A DNA stretch of 64,000 bases from Flavobacterium sp. N1736 (GCF_025947065.1 NZ_CP109994.1:2232001-2296000), one strand, 5' to 3'; shown: positions 38,901 to 47,617, counted from the first letter of the stretch. Made by a program: numbers and translations. The notes: a model not told the origin generated them from the letters alone.

Positions 38901-39086
38901 TTACGGCTTAATGATTAGAAAAAACTCCCTGATCTTATGCCTTATTTTTGAAACTTTGTCCTTTGCCTCTGCAATAACACCCTGCTGTTCCTCTTTAGAA
39001 CAAAAATTAAAAGTATCAAAGCATTCCAGACAACAGGCGGTCACCACAATTTCTGCTATCGCCCTAAAAAATATTTTTATCATCAC
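38901..39086 (-). CDS. Possible small Cys-rich protein
   Basis: There are 61 residues starting GTG/ATG at 39086/39083, 24 bases after the DUF1223 stop and in the same direction. It reads FRAIAEIVVTACCLECFDTFNFC, then a charged helix KEEQQGVIAEAKDKVSKIRHKI. No family is recognised. An ORF of similar length lies opposite it. Reading the minus strand is preferred only because of operon-like spacing. Confidence 0.3.
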   Translation of the reverse strand: MMIKIFFRAIAEIVVTACCLECFDTFNFCSKEEQQGVIAEAKDKVSKIRHKIREFFLIIKP

Positions 39087-39110
39087 TTTTTAGTTTTAAG
39101 TAAATACTAA

Positions 39111-39887
39111 TTAATAAACCGCTTTTGCAGCCGCTATAATCTTTCCTGTACTGTTGTTTTGTATAAAACCTATAATTTCCCAGTGCTCAGCATCAAAACC
39201 CAGAGGTTTTAAAAGCGTGACAAATCCTTCTTTTTTGTTTAAAATAGCAACAAAGGTTTGTCTGACAGTCTGCGCATGATGAAGCAAATTCCCTGCATTT
39301 TCACCTTTTTTTACCTCTGTGTAAGTATCTTTCTGAATCAACGCAACCAGCAAATTGCTGTCTTTGTACTCTTTCTGCACCTTAAAATCCACCTTTATAA
39401 GGCTGTCTTGAGAACGACTTCGCAGCATTAGAGGATCAGACACATTGTGCATGGTTCTGGAAACAGTTCTGTAAAGCGTTCTTTGATCACTTCCTGCAAA
39501 TTCTGACTGTCCATTAACGATAAACTGTGGCGTATAAAGAATTTGAAGATTCATCCATTCCGCATATTGTTGCTGGCGCGCTGAAAATTTTTGTGAGCTA
39601 AATCGGTCTGCCCATCCAAGATTGTTCCAGTAATCAACATGAAAAGCCAAAAAGTAAATTTGTTTATTGCCGGATTCTGCACGCATTTTGTCTATGAGAT
39701 CTTCAGCAGCCGGACAGCTCGAACAGCCTTCCGAAGTAAAAAGTTCAACCACTGCAAATCCGTTTGTTGGAGCAGATTCCAGATAAGATTTGCCAAGCCA
39801 GTTTCTTCCCGGGAACATAAAATAATAACCCGCTACTATTGACAGTATTATGAAAACTGTCCAGGTTCTTTTATCTCTGTTTTTCAT
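39111..39887 (-). CDS. DUF1223 thioredoxin-fold protein, membrane-anchored
   Basis: There are 258 residues from the ATG at 39887; a longer reading adds 17 residues that lie in the structured leader. It has an N-terminal membrane anchor (WTVFIILSIVAGYYFMF), then a thioredoxin-like domain with a C-x-x-C pair: Cys55 and Cys58 in TSEGCSSCPA. PQFIVNGQSEFAGSD matches the cis-Pro region of the family. A redox or metal-related envelope role is plausible but unproven. Confidence 0.85.
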   Translation of the reverse strand: MKNRDKRTWTVFIILSIVAGYYFMFPGRNWLGKSYLESAPTNGFAVVELFTSEGCSSCPAAEDLIDKMRAESGNKQIYFLAFHVDYWNNLGWADRFSSQKFSARQQQYAEWMNLQILYTPQFIVNGQSEFAGSDQRTLYRTVSRTMHNVSDPLMLRSRSQDSLIKVDFKVQKEYKDSNLLVALIQKDTYTEVKKGENAGNLLHHAQTVRQTFVAILNKKEGFVTLLKPLGFDAEHWEIIGFIQNNSTGKIIAAAKAVY

Positions 39888-39913
39888 ATCATTTCTCTTT
39901 TTAAATACTTCTA

Positions 39914-39950
39914 AAATCAGAGTTGCTACATTATGCAAGTACTCTGATTT
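39914..39950 (-). promoter_or_regulatory. Structured leader hairpin of DUF1223 gene
   Basis: AAATCAGAGT and ACTCTGATTT are perfect 10-base arms around a 17-base loop that holds a second short pairing (TGC/GCA). The element lies between the -7 box and the start codon, so it is in the 5' leader. It could be an operator or an RNA switch; it matches no riboswitch I know. Confidence 0.5.
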
Positions 39951-39961
39951 CTATTATCGTA

Positions 39962-39969
39962 CAAAGGTA
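39962..39969 (-). promoter_or_regulatory. -7 box of DUF1223 promoter
   Basis: On the minus strand this reads TACCTTTG, fitting TAnnTTTG. No TTTG stands at the usual -33 distance. The leader would be about 70 bases. Confidence 0.5.
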
Positions 39970-40128
39970 TATGTGATATGAAACTGCAGAAAGCAGAAAA
40001 AGGTAAAGCCGTCAAAATGATGGCTGTAGAGGACAAAACAAACTTTTAAAAACAAACGAAAATAGAGAAAGAAACAAGGTTTGCTAAAACATCAGGAAAA
40101 GAAAGCAGTAAAAGAATGCAATTAGAAA

Positions 40129-43100
40129 TCAATATTTAAAATTAAGACCAATAAAAAGAATATTTCCCTCAGCTGAATTGAAATATGCAGCCTGTAAACT
40201 AAGCGTATTCAGTCCGCCAAACCAAATTCCGCCACCTTGCGAAGTATGCCATTTTCTTGAAGGATCATCTTCGATCCATACACGGCCGAAATCGAAACCG
40301 CCATAAATACCAAAATCAACAGGAAGAAGCCCAGTTTTAAAACTCGTGATTTTCAGGATAAGATTAGAACTGTCGTACAAACTGCTTTTTCCGCTAAAAC
40401 GCTCATTGCGATAACCACGTAATCCATGATTTCCTCCGAGAGACGAAGCGTGATAAAAATTATAATTATCCCCAAAAATAACCCTTCCCTCTACAGTTGT
40501 TTGAAATACCAAATTTCCTGAACTGACTAATTTGTCCGTCAGTCCTAATTTTGCCAGAATATATCCAAAATTATTATCGCTGTTTGCCGTATTAAATTTC
40601 CATCCCGCTTTTGTTTCCGCATACAATCCCTGAGTTGGAAAATCTTCTGCATCCCTGTTTTTATAAAGCAACGATGCTTCTGCGCCTAAATAATTCTGAT
40701 GTTCAAAAACCGACGGCGCAAAATTGGTGCTGTTAAAATAGCGGTCGTCCATTTCTTCAATTTCATACGATTCAAAAAGCCCTTTTATTTTAAATTTACG
40801 ATATTCCAATCCCGCACTTAGATTGGTCTGACGGGTTCGGGCACGATTGTAATCTTTCCCCAAAGTCTGATCTTCGTTGATGGTTTCATTTCCATATCCA
40901 AAAAAATTGTTCGAGAATTTCGCGCCTGAAAAATAAGCTTCTGCCACAAAATTAATATTAGGGAATATATTGAAAAAAGTACCGCTGTAACCTGCTTCTG
41001 CAGATTGATACATAAAATAATAATTAGCAAAAAGCTGGTGAATCTGTTTGTGCGGATTTCCATTGAAATCATTATAAGTATATTTATCTTTCAAACCCAG
41101 AAATAATCCGTCATCAGTCACAAACCCTATCACGGGAAGCAAGACATTATTACTCGGGATAAAATATCTGAAATGCAGATTATTAGTTTCATACAAAGAT
41201 GACAATTGTTTTTTTGAAGGTTTATCATCATCTATAATCTGCTGCTCATAATCGTAATCATAAATGCGCGCTTTTTTATTGTTGTGAATCTTATAATGAT
41301 CCGTTCCATAACCACCAATCATTCTTATAAGATTTTCCTGCTCACCATCTCCATCCACGATAAATTCATCATCTCCATTAAGTCCGTAAAGCCAGACTTC
41401 ACAAGATTGGTGCGAATTAATCGTTGCTGTATAATAGGGCATATTGCTATTTTCTTCCGTAGAAATAGTTATGGTAGTATTCCCTTCCGTTTGTCTGCTT
41501 ATATGAAAAATATCTTTTTTGTCCGTTCCATGAATCACAACTTTATTACTGATAAAATGGGCATATTCCTGAGCAATTTTATCCAGATTTTTTAATCTGT
41601 TTTTTAATTTAGTTTTGATGACTTCTAAATCCTGATCCTGCAGTTCTACAGGCAGTTTCAAAAAGGCACGATCTATGGTTTCACTGGAGAGACTTTGCTG
41701 AATCGAGCGCGCTTCATCTATCCAAACCGCTTCATCATAAGGAGAAATAAATAGTTTATCAAGATTATAAGCTTCAGAATTGAACCATTTTACATCTTTT
41801 AAATCATCATCATACGTCTGCCAAAAACGGGTTTCGGGAAGAATCCTTTTTATCGAACTAAAAGCTATTCCGCCAAATTTTGAAAAAGAAGCGTCTCTGT
41901 CACGCGGAATCGGAGCATAAATCCCTCCTTTACTTCCATTTTCATGAAGTGCCCAGCGCCATTGATCTTCGTGGCGATCCCAGTCGCCTATTAGCATATC
42001 AAAAATTCTGGATCGAATATACTGGCGTTTGTCAATTGTATATTTATCACTTTTACGCAGGTTTTCTATTACTTCCGTTGTACCCGTAAAATCAGTTATG
42101 GGTCCTTTGCTTTCTGCAGATGCATATTGATATCCTTTAAAATTTTTCTGTTCTTTTGACGCCCTTTCCTCAATATAATAAAGACCGTCCCCATATTTTT
42201 CATTCAGGTTTCCAAATCCCTGCTGTTTGGGAAAATAATATAATTTGATATTAGAATGATTGATTTGTGCTGCATCTGCTATATCGCTCACGGCAAGCTG
42301 TGCATAAGGATGTGCCGTTGTAAAAAAGTCCGAAACCAGTTCTTCGGCAGCCGTATCTTCATAAGCTTCAGGATCAAAAGCCAGACCTTTTAACTTAAAA
42401 CGCAAAAATTTCACGGCGTCTTTCCGCAACGAGCGCATTACATATTGCCTGCCGTCTTTACCTACTACTCGTAAGGATTGTGACTGATGACCGCCGCCTT
42501 CCTTCACAATAGTAAGACCACCGTAAAGCGTGTCCAGCAACGCTGTTTTTACCGTTACAGGTTTAGAATAGGCTTTGCGGTAATGTTCGCCCCATAAAAG
42601 CCGGTAGAACCCTGATTTTGATGTTTCTTCATTCGTTAAAATCTGTGCCTGAACTACATCGGGAAATACTGTTTTCTCGTGCGTAGTCAGCGGTTTTTCA
42701 ATTATCGGAAGCGGTTTAGTCAGTTCATGTCTGTACAATAATTTATCCTGATTGAAACTATGAAATTCAACCGCAGAAGAACCATCCTCATAATAATTAA
42801 GTTTCGCATATCCGTATTCACTGCTCGTAAAAACGCCCTGATAATTTAATTTCCCTCCAACGGCGGTTATCGTTCCCTTTGCTAACTTTGTTGCTTCACT
42901 TTCAGAAAGTGATCCGCTGATGATCTGATGGATTTTACCTCCTTCCAAATATTGCAGATTGCCTTCGTGCGCCGAGACAATCGTAATATGATCTGAAAGT
43001 TTGGCAAGAGCCGTTACAAACGAAGTGAGTTCCCTGTATCTGCTATACGCCACGTCCTGCGGATTGGTCCCGCCCAGTTTTCGAACTGCTTTATCAACAG

Positions 43101-43815
43101 AACCTGCAATTGGCAAAGGTTTCATATAGTCATTAAAACTGTATTTTCCGCCATGTTTTCCATTGCTAAATAAGGGATGATGCATGGCGATAATAATATT
43201 TTTGAATTCCGCATCACGAATCATTCCCTCTAATTCTTCCAGAAAACGTCTTCTGGTTTTAATGTCCGGAGAATATTCATTGATATATTTTATTTTATCC
43301 CAATCTGAAATATACCACTGCGAATCAATAAAAATAATTTCGAGATTATCCCCTAAAGATACACTGCTTAAAGGTCCGCCTTTTTTAGGAAGAAATATTT
43401 TGGCGTCACCCGTCTGCTCCATAAGGAAATCCTGTATCGCATTGTTTTTGCGGTTGTCCCGATATTTCCATTCATTTTCTCCCGGAATAAAATAAGTTTT
43501 CCGCTGGTATTCTTTCACAGCTGCAACCTGTTCCTTTAAGATTGTTTTATCGGCAATACTATCGGCAGAAGCAGAAACATTGTCTCCTAAAAATAAAACA
43601 GAAGTATTCTCGGGTGCTTTTTTTATGATATCGCTCAACTCCTGAAGATGACCATTTCCTGTACTCTTTTCTCCAAAACCTCCGGCAAGATAAACGGTAT
43701 TCGTGATTTTTTGCCCGGAGGCGGCGGTGCTTTCTTCCTGATGCTGCTCTTTGAAGGTAGCACATGCCATTAACAGCAATAAACTGCAGAATAATGAAAG
43801 GGTCGTTTTTTTCAT
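40129..43815 (-). CDS. Tripartite lipoprotein: degenerate phosphoesterase, kinase-like middle, Omp85-type barrel
   Basis: The protein has 1228 residues and a lipobox LMAC with Cys18. Residues about 35-350 have a calcineurin-like phosphoesterase outline, but the ligand motifs are broken: no D-x-H at YLAGGFGE, GENEW (111-115) for GNHDW, SAHEGNLQ (280-287) for GHEHNLQ; GDN (76-78) and MHHP (210-213) remain. Residues about 430-700 contain DMLIGDWDRHED (605-616) and PRDRDASFSKF (636-646), with YVMRSLRK (457-464) and EDTAAEELVSDFF upstream, resembling FAM20/HipA kinases. The last 380 residues are an Omp85/BamA-like barrel with GLRGYRNERFSG. Barrel plus lipid anchor implies outer membrane. Function unknown. 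Confidence 0.82.
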   Translation of the reverse strand: MKKTTLSLFCSLLLLMACATFKEQHQEESTAASGQKITNTVYLAGGFGEKSTGNGHLQELSDIIKKAPENTSVLFLGDNVSASADSIADKTILKEQVAAVKEYQRKTYFIPGENEWKYRDNRKNNAIQDFLMEQTGDAKIFLPKKGGPLSSVSLGDNLEIIFIDSQWYISDWDKIKYINEYSPDIKTRRRFLEELEGMIRDAEFKNIIIAMHHPLFSNGKHGGKYSFNDYMKPLPIAGSVDKAVRKLGGTNPQDVAYSRYRELTSFVTALAKLSDHITIVSAHEGNLQYLEGGKIHQIISGSLSESEATKLAKGTITAVGGKLNYQGVFTSSEYGYAKLNYYEDGSSAVEFHSFNQDKLLYRHELTKPLPIIEKPLTTHEKTVFPDVVQAQILTNEETSKSGFYRLLWGEHYRKAYSKPVTVKTALLDTLYGGLTIVKEGGGHQSQSLRVVGKDGRQYVMRSLRKDAVKFLRFKLKGLAFDPEAYEDTAAEELVSDFFTTAHPYAQLAVSDIADAAQINHSNIKLYYFPKQQGFGNLNEKYGDGLYYIEERASKEQKNFKGYQYASAESKGPITDFTGTTEVIENLRKSDKYTIDKRQYIRSRIFDMLIGDWDRHEDQWRWALHENGSKGGIYAPIPRDRDASFSKFGGIAFSSIKRILPETRFWQTYDDDLKDVKWFNSEAYNLDKLFISPYDEAVWIDEARSIQQSLSSETIDRAFLKLPVELQDQDLEVIKTKLKNRLKNLDKIAQEYAHFISNKVVIHGTDKKDIFHISRQTEGNTTITISTEENSNMPYYTATINSHQSCEVWLYGLNGDDEFIVDGDGEQENLIRMIGGYGTDHYKIHNNKKARIYDYDYEQQIIDDDKPSKKQLSSLYETNNLHFRYFIPSNNVLLPVIGFVTDDGLFLGLKDKYTYNDFNGNPHKQIHQLFANYYFMYQSAEAGYSGTFFNIFPNINFVAEAYFSGAKFSNNFFGYGNETINEDQTLGKDYNRARTRQTNLSAGLEYRKFKIKGLFESYEIEEMDDRYFNSTNFAPSVFEHQNYLGAEASLLYKNRDAEDFPTQGLYAETKAGWKFNTANSDNNFGYILAKLGLTDKLVSSGNLVFQTTVEGRVIFGDNYNFYHASSLGGNHGLRGYRNERFSGKSSLYDSSNLILKITSFKTGLLPVDFGIYGGFDFGRVWIEDDPSRKWHTSQGGGIWFGGLNTLSLQAAYFNSAEGNILFIGLNFKY

Positions 43816-43977
43816 GTGATCATGTTTAAATGAAAAAATAAAATTTGTGACGCTAACCGATGGGGAGATTATTCGTGTAATGAATCTTTACAGACTGTAA
43901 ATCAAAATAGTATAACAAAATTAATCATTAATTTTATTATGTTATAGTAACATTTGTGAATATTTGATACAAAACAA

Positions 43978-44004
43978 AAAAGCCACTCGGTTTGAGTGGC
44001 TTTT
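43978..44004 (-). terminator. Terminator of the tRNA operon
   Basis: AAAAGCCACTC/GAGTGGCTTTT has a 5-base loop, with a T-rich tail on the minus strand, 3 bases past tRNA-Arg. Confidence 0.9.
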
Positions 44005-44006
44005 CG

Positions 44007-44080
<74 letters not shown>

Positions 44081-44110
44081 ATTTTTCTTTAAACTTATGG
44101 CAAAGTTTTG

Positions 44111-44185
44111 TCGGGGTGGCAGGATTCGAACCTGCGGCCTCCTGCTCCCAAAGCAGGCGCGATAACCGGGCTACGCTACACCCCG
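44111..44185 (-). tRNA. tRNA-Pro (anticodon TGG)
   Basis: Minus-strand cloverleaf: acceptor CGGGGTG/CACCCCG with discriminator A, anticodon stem CCTGC/GCAGG around TTTGGGA, T-arm GGTTCGAATCC. The D-loop is of the Pro type (GTAGCGTAGCCCGGT). Confidence 0.96.
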
Positions 44186-44200
44186 AAGGCAAAAATTAAG

Positions 44201-44284
44201 CGGAGAGACAGGGACTCGAACCCTGGCGACGGTTACCCGTCGACAGATTAGCAATCTGCTCCATTACCGCTCTGGCACCTCTCC
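44201..44284 (-). tRNA. tRNA-Ser (anticodon GCT)
   Basis: Minus-strand class II tRNA: acceptor GGAGAGG/CTCTCC-type pairing with discriminator G, anticodon stem CAGAT/ATCTG around TGCTA, long variable arm CGACGG/CCGTCG, T-arm GGTTCGAGTCC. It is first in the unit. Confidence 0.95.
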
Positions 44285-44317
44285 AAGCTCAAGGAAACAT
44301 GTCCTATTTTGCGGTTG

Positions 44318-44348
44318 CAAATGTAAGACAACATTATATTACTCACAA
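44318..44348 (-). promoter_or_regulatory. Promoter of the tRNA Ser-Pro-Arg unit
   Basis: On the minus strand TTG and TACATTTG are separated by 20 bases, matching the Bacteroidota -33/-7 pattern. The predicted start is about 25 bases before tRNA-Ser. Confidence 0.7.
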
Positions 44349-44468
44349 CTATTTTTGCGCTTTTTTTAATCTTTTTTTAATCTTTTTCTTAAACCGCTTC
44401 ACAATCAAACGAATAGAATTAACAAAAAATTCATATTGAATTTAAAATCCAATCGAATTGATACAAAA

Positions 44469-44499
44469 TTTGAATTTATTTAAATAAACAGTAAATTTG
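44469..44499 (+). promoter_or_regulatory. Thiolase promoter
   Basis: TTTG at 44469 and TAAATTTG at 44492-44499 have exactly 19 bases between, the textbook Bacteroidota promoter. The start codon is 26 bases further on. Confidence 0.8.
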
Positions 44500-44525
44500 C
44501 TTGATTAACTAATATTAAACAGAAA

Positions 44526-45704
44526 ATGAACAAAAGAGTTGTTATCGTTTCTGCCGTTAGAACACCTATCGGAAGTTTCATGGGAGGTTTATCTACCGTA
44601 CCCGCACCAAAATTAGGTGCTGCCGCTATAAAAGGAGCACTACAAAAAATTAACCTTGACCCAAAATTAGTTGATGAAGTTTTCATGGGCAACGTCGTTC
44701 AGGCGGCAGTTGGACAAGCACCTGCACGTCAGGCTGCACTTTTTGCCGGCTTATCTGAAGAAGTTGTCGCTACAACCGTAAACAAAGTTTGTGCTTCAGG
44801 AATGAAAGCAGTAATGTTTGCTGCGCAGGCAATTGCTTGTGGCGATGCGGAAATAGTAGTAGCCGGAGGAATGGAAAACATGAGTTTGATTCCGCATTAT
44901 GTACAAATGCGTAACGGAAACAAATTTGGTCCGGCAACAATGCTTGACGGAATGCAAAAAGATGGTTTGACAGATGCTTACGATAACAACGCAATGGGAG
45001 TTTGCGCTGATTTATGTGCGTCTGAATACAACATCAGTCGTGAGGAACAAGACAATTTTGCCATTCAGTCTTATGAAAGAAGTGCAAAAGCCTGGGATGC
45101 CGGAAAATTCGACAACGAAATTGTTCCCGTTGAAGTTCCGCAAAGACGTGGTGAACCAATCATTGTTTCAAAAGATGAAGAATACACTAATGTAAAACTG
45201 GACAAAATTCCTTCTTTAAGTGCTGTTTTTACAAAAGACGGAACTGTTACGGCCGCAAATGCTTCAACCATAAATGACGGAGCTGCCGCTTTAGTTTTAA
45301 TGTCTGAAGAAAAAGCAATTTCATTAGGATTGAAACCTCTAGCCTATATAAAAAGTTATGCCGATGCTGCTCAGGAACCAAAATGGTTTACAACAAGTCC
45401 GGCAAAAGCATTACCAAAAGCCTTAGACAAAGCAGGAATTGCAATTGGCGATGTTGATTATTTTGAATTCAACGAAGCATTTGCTGTTGTTGGATTAGCC
45501 AATTCAAAAATCCTGAATCTGGATAACAATAAAGTAAACGTAAATGGCGGTGCTGTTTCACTAGGACATCCGCTGGGATGTTCAGGAGCCAGAATCATTG
45601 TAACTTTACTAAATGTTTTAGAACAAAACAATGCAAAAACTGGAGCTGCAGCTATTTGCAATGGTGGTGGCGGTGCTTCGGCAATTGTTATCGAAAGAGC
45701 TTAA
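44526..45704 (+). CDS. Acetyl-CoA C-acetyltransferase / thiolase
   Basis: This enzyme of 392 residues condenses or cleaves acyl-CoA thioesters. The nucleophile Cys89 lies in NKVCASGMKAV, the His is in VSLGHPLGCSGA, and the second catalytic Cys is in AAICNGGGGASA near the C-terminus. The active-site NEAFAVV motif is present. It is most like biosynthetic acetoacetyl-CoA thiolases, but no beta-oxidation or PHB genes are adjacent to decide. It has its own promoter and terminator. Confidence 0.94.
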   Translation: MNKRVVIVSAVRTPIGSFMGGLSTVPAPKLGAAAIKGALQKINLDPKLVDEVFMGNVVQAAVGQAPARQAALFAGLSEEVVATTVNKVCASGMKAVMFAAQAIACGDAEIVVAGGMENMSLIPHYVQMRNGNKFGPATMLDGMQKDGLTDAYDNNAMGVCADLCASEYNISREEQDNFAIQSYERSAKAWDAGKFDNEIVPVEVPQRRGEPIIVSKDEEYTNVKLDKIPSLSAVFTKDGTVTAANASTINDGAAALVLMSEEKAISLGLKPLAYIKSYADAAQEPKWFTTSPAKALPKALDKAGIAIGDVDYFEFNEAFAVVGLANSKILNLDNNKVNVNGGAVSLGHPLGCSGARIIVTLLNVLEQNNAKTGAAAICNGGGGASAIVIERA

Positions 45705-45718
45705 AATAATAATACATT

Positions 45719-45755
45719 AAATCAGGAGTTATTTTATAAAAATAGCTCCTGATTT
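45719..45755 (+). terminator. Terminator after thiolase
   Basis: AAATCAGGAG/CTCCTGATTT is a 10-base stem extended inward by ATTTT/AAAAT, followed by a short T-run. Confidence 0.85.
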
Positions 45756-45776
45756 TCAACTTATAAATTACCTTAA

Positions 45777-46538
45777 ATGTTCGGAATTTGCAATCTAGCC
45801 ATAGTACCCGTTCGATCTGAACCAAGTGACAGAAGTGAAATCGTTACACAACTTTTGTTTGGCGAGCACATCGAAATTTTAGAACGCCAAAATCAATGGG
45901 CGCGAATAAAAATTCAGTTTGATGATTATGAAGGCTGGATAGATTCTAAACAATATCAGGTAATTTCTGAAGAGCATTATAATCAATTAAGCAAAGAAGC
46001 CATTATTTTAAATGCAGATTTAATTGATTATATCACTGCGCCGGACAATTTATTGTTACCAATTCCGCTTGGCGCGTCCTTAACTTTTTTAAATAACAGC
46101 GAAATCAATACTTCAAATTTTGATTTTGAAGGCACAAAAACCAGTGGTATAAAACCAAAAAACGCACTTATAAATACTGCTTTCATGTATTTGAATGCGC
46201 CGTATCTTTGGGGCGGAAAAACACCTTTTGGAATCGATTGTTCCGGTTTTACTCAAATGGTGTATAAATTAAACGGTTACAAAATACATCGCGATGCTTC
46301 GCAGCAAGCACAGGACGGAGAACCTTTAAGTTTTATTGAAGAAAGTGAAGCCGGAGATTTAGCCTTTTTCGATAATGAAGAAGGAAACATAATTCACGTT
46401 GGCATCATTATGGAAAACAACTACATCATTCACGCCAGTGGAAAAGTTCGTATTGACCGTTTAGACCATTTAGGAATTTACAATCCCGAACTCAATAAAC
46501 ACACGCATAAACTAAGAGTTATAAAGAAAATAATTTAA
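45777..46538 (+). CDS. NlpC/P60 (C40) peptidase with N-terminal SH3-like domain
   Basis: This protein of 253 residues likely cleaves gamma-D-Glu-diaminopimelate-type bonds in peptidoglycan or its fragments. An SH3b-like domain is at about 1-60 (VPVRSEPSDRSEIVTQLLFGE). The catalytic Cys155 is in FGIDCSGFTQMVYK, His207 in IIHVGIIM and the third polar residue His219 in YIIHASGK. There is no signal peptide, so it is cytosolic, like enzymes that recycle murein peptides, or exported by another route. A repeat-filled gap follows. Confidence 0.92.
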   Translation: MFGICNLAIVPVRSEPSDRSEIVTQLLFGEHIEILERQNQWARIKIQFDDYEGWIDSKQYQVISEEHYNQLSKEAIILNADLIDYITAPDNLLLPIPLGASLTFLNNSEINTSNFDFEGTKTSGIKPKNALINTAFMYLNAPYLWGGKTPFGIDCSGFTQMVYKLNGYKIHRDASQQAQDGEPLSFIEESEAGDLAFFDNEEGNIIHVGIIMENNYIIHASGKVRIDRLDHLGIYNPELNKHTHKLRVIKKII

Positions 46539-46542
46539 TTTT

Positions 46543-46650
46543 TTAGCCACAGATTAAAGGATTAAAATGATTTTTTTTACATGAATAAGCAAAAAAAATC
46601 CGCAATAATCTGTGTTTTCACTTGCGAATCCGCGTCATCCGTGTGCTAAT
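46543..46650. repeat. Dispersed repeat, CCACAGATTAAAGG type
   Basis: The left part GCCACAGATTAAAGGATT is identical to the start of the element at 58505. A second segment, ATCCGCAATAATCTGTG then GAATCCGCGTCATCCGTG, completes a degenerate inverted structure. It fills the gap between the NlpC and AraC genes, which are convergent. Confidence 0.7.
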
Positions 46651-46651
46651 T

Positions 46652-47497
46652 TCACGCACTAATACGAATAACTTTCCTAAACTCCGAAGGACTATTTCCG
46701 CGTTGTTTTTTAAAGAATTTATTAAAGTGACTTTCATCCGTAAAGCCAAATTCATACGCAATTTCGTTGATTCGTTTATCGCTAAATTGTAGACGATGTT
46801 CAATCAGTTTCGTTTTATAATTGCTGATGTATTGCTGCATCGTTTCATTAGCATGTTTCTTAAAATAACGACCTAAATACGTATTCGAAATTCCGAAATA
46901 ATCACTAATTGATTCCGCTTTTATTCTTTCAGGATAATAAATATTGTTCTGAATATATTGCAAAATATCCATCGCTTTAGCCTCGCAGCCAATGTTTACC
47001 TGCTCCGGCAAATACTTTGCTATATTTCTCGCAACCACAATAATCAGGGTATTCACCAATTGCTGAATCAACTCTTTATTATAAACATCTTTATCCTGAT
47101 GTTCACGAATAATAGCTTCAACCATTACTTTTACCAGACATTTATCGGCATCGTTTTTTAAAATACAACCCGGCTGATGGTTTGCATTTTGCAGAATATA
47201 TTCTAAACGCTGAATATTCTCATTTTGCAGACTGGAGTTTTTCAAATAAATATCGTTGAATCTCAAAAAGAAAAACTTCGTTTCCGTCTCAATCGTAAAA
47301 TTATGACAATCCTCAGGCGTCAATAAAAACATATGTCCCGCATCATATTCAAAAATATTTTTGTTGATACATTGCCTTCCGGTTCCGCCTAAAATATAAA
47401 CCAATTCAAAGAAATTATGACGATCTCCAACATCAGGATATTCATCCAGAGTTTCAAAAGAAACCGTAAACGGCTCATATAAATTTTCTTTTTTCAT
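46652..47497 (-). CDS. AraC-family transcriptional regulator
   Basis: There are 281 residues from the ATG at 47497. The N-terminal cupin-like ligand domain includes NFFELVYILGGTG and HMFLLTPEDCHNF. The C-terminal double HTH starts at about 190 (AKAMDILQYIQNN) and carries the family signature INEIAYEFGFTDESHFNKFFKK. It is divergent from the aldo-keto reductase gene with about 120 bases between, the usual setting for a regulator and its target. Confidence 0.93.
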   Translation of the reverse strand: MKKENLYEPFTVSFETLDEYPDVGDRHNFFELVYILGGTGRQCINKNIFEYDAGHMFLLTPEDCHNFTIETETKFFFLRFNDIYLKNSSLQNENIQRLEYILQNANHQPGCILKNDADKCLVKVMVEAIIREHQDKDVYNKELIQQLVNTLIIVVARNIAKYLPEQVNIGCEAKAMDILQYIQNNIYYPERIKAESISDYFGISNTYLGRYFKKHANETMQQYISNYKTKLIEHRLQFSDKRINEIAYEFGFTDESHFNKFFKKQRGNSPSEFRKVIRISA

Positions 47498-47521
47498 AAC
47501 ACTGCTACTTATTTGAAGTTG

Positions 47522-47554
47522 CAAATTTACATAAAAAAGACAAATATATACAAA
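47522..47554 (-). promoter_or_regulatory. Promoter of the araC-type gene
   Basis: On the minus strand TTTG, 21 bases, TAAATTTG. The -7 box ends about 25 bases before the start codon. Confidence 0.6.
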
Positions 47555-47575
47555 TTAATAGTCTTAAAAATGGTA

Positions 47576-47583
47576 TAATTTTG
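47576..47583 (+). promoter_or_regulatory. -7 box of aldo-keto reductase promoter
   Basis: TAATTTTG fits TAnnTTTG and lies 35 bases before the ATG. No TTTG lies at the -33 distance, which would suit activation by the divergent AraC protein. Confidence 0.5.
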
Positions 47584-47617
47584 CCAAGTGAAATTTAAGA
47601 TTTAAAAATACAACATT

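Noticed and set aside
38911-39093. 60-residue plus-strand ORF opposite the small Cys-rich ORF
   Set aside because: It has no family match, no promoter and no coupling with neighbours; the minus-strand reading has better spacing.
39978-40049. 23-codon ORF starting MKLQKAEKGKAVK
   Set aside because: Lys-rich and short, placed in the upstream region of the DUF1223 gene on the other strand, with no conserved feature to support it.
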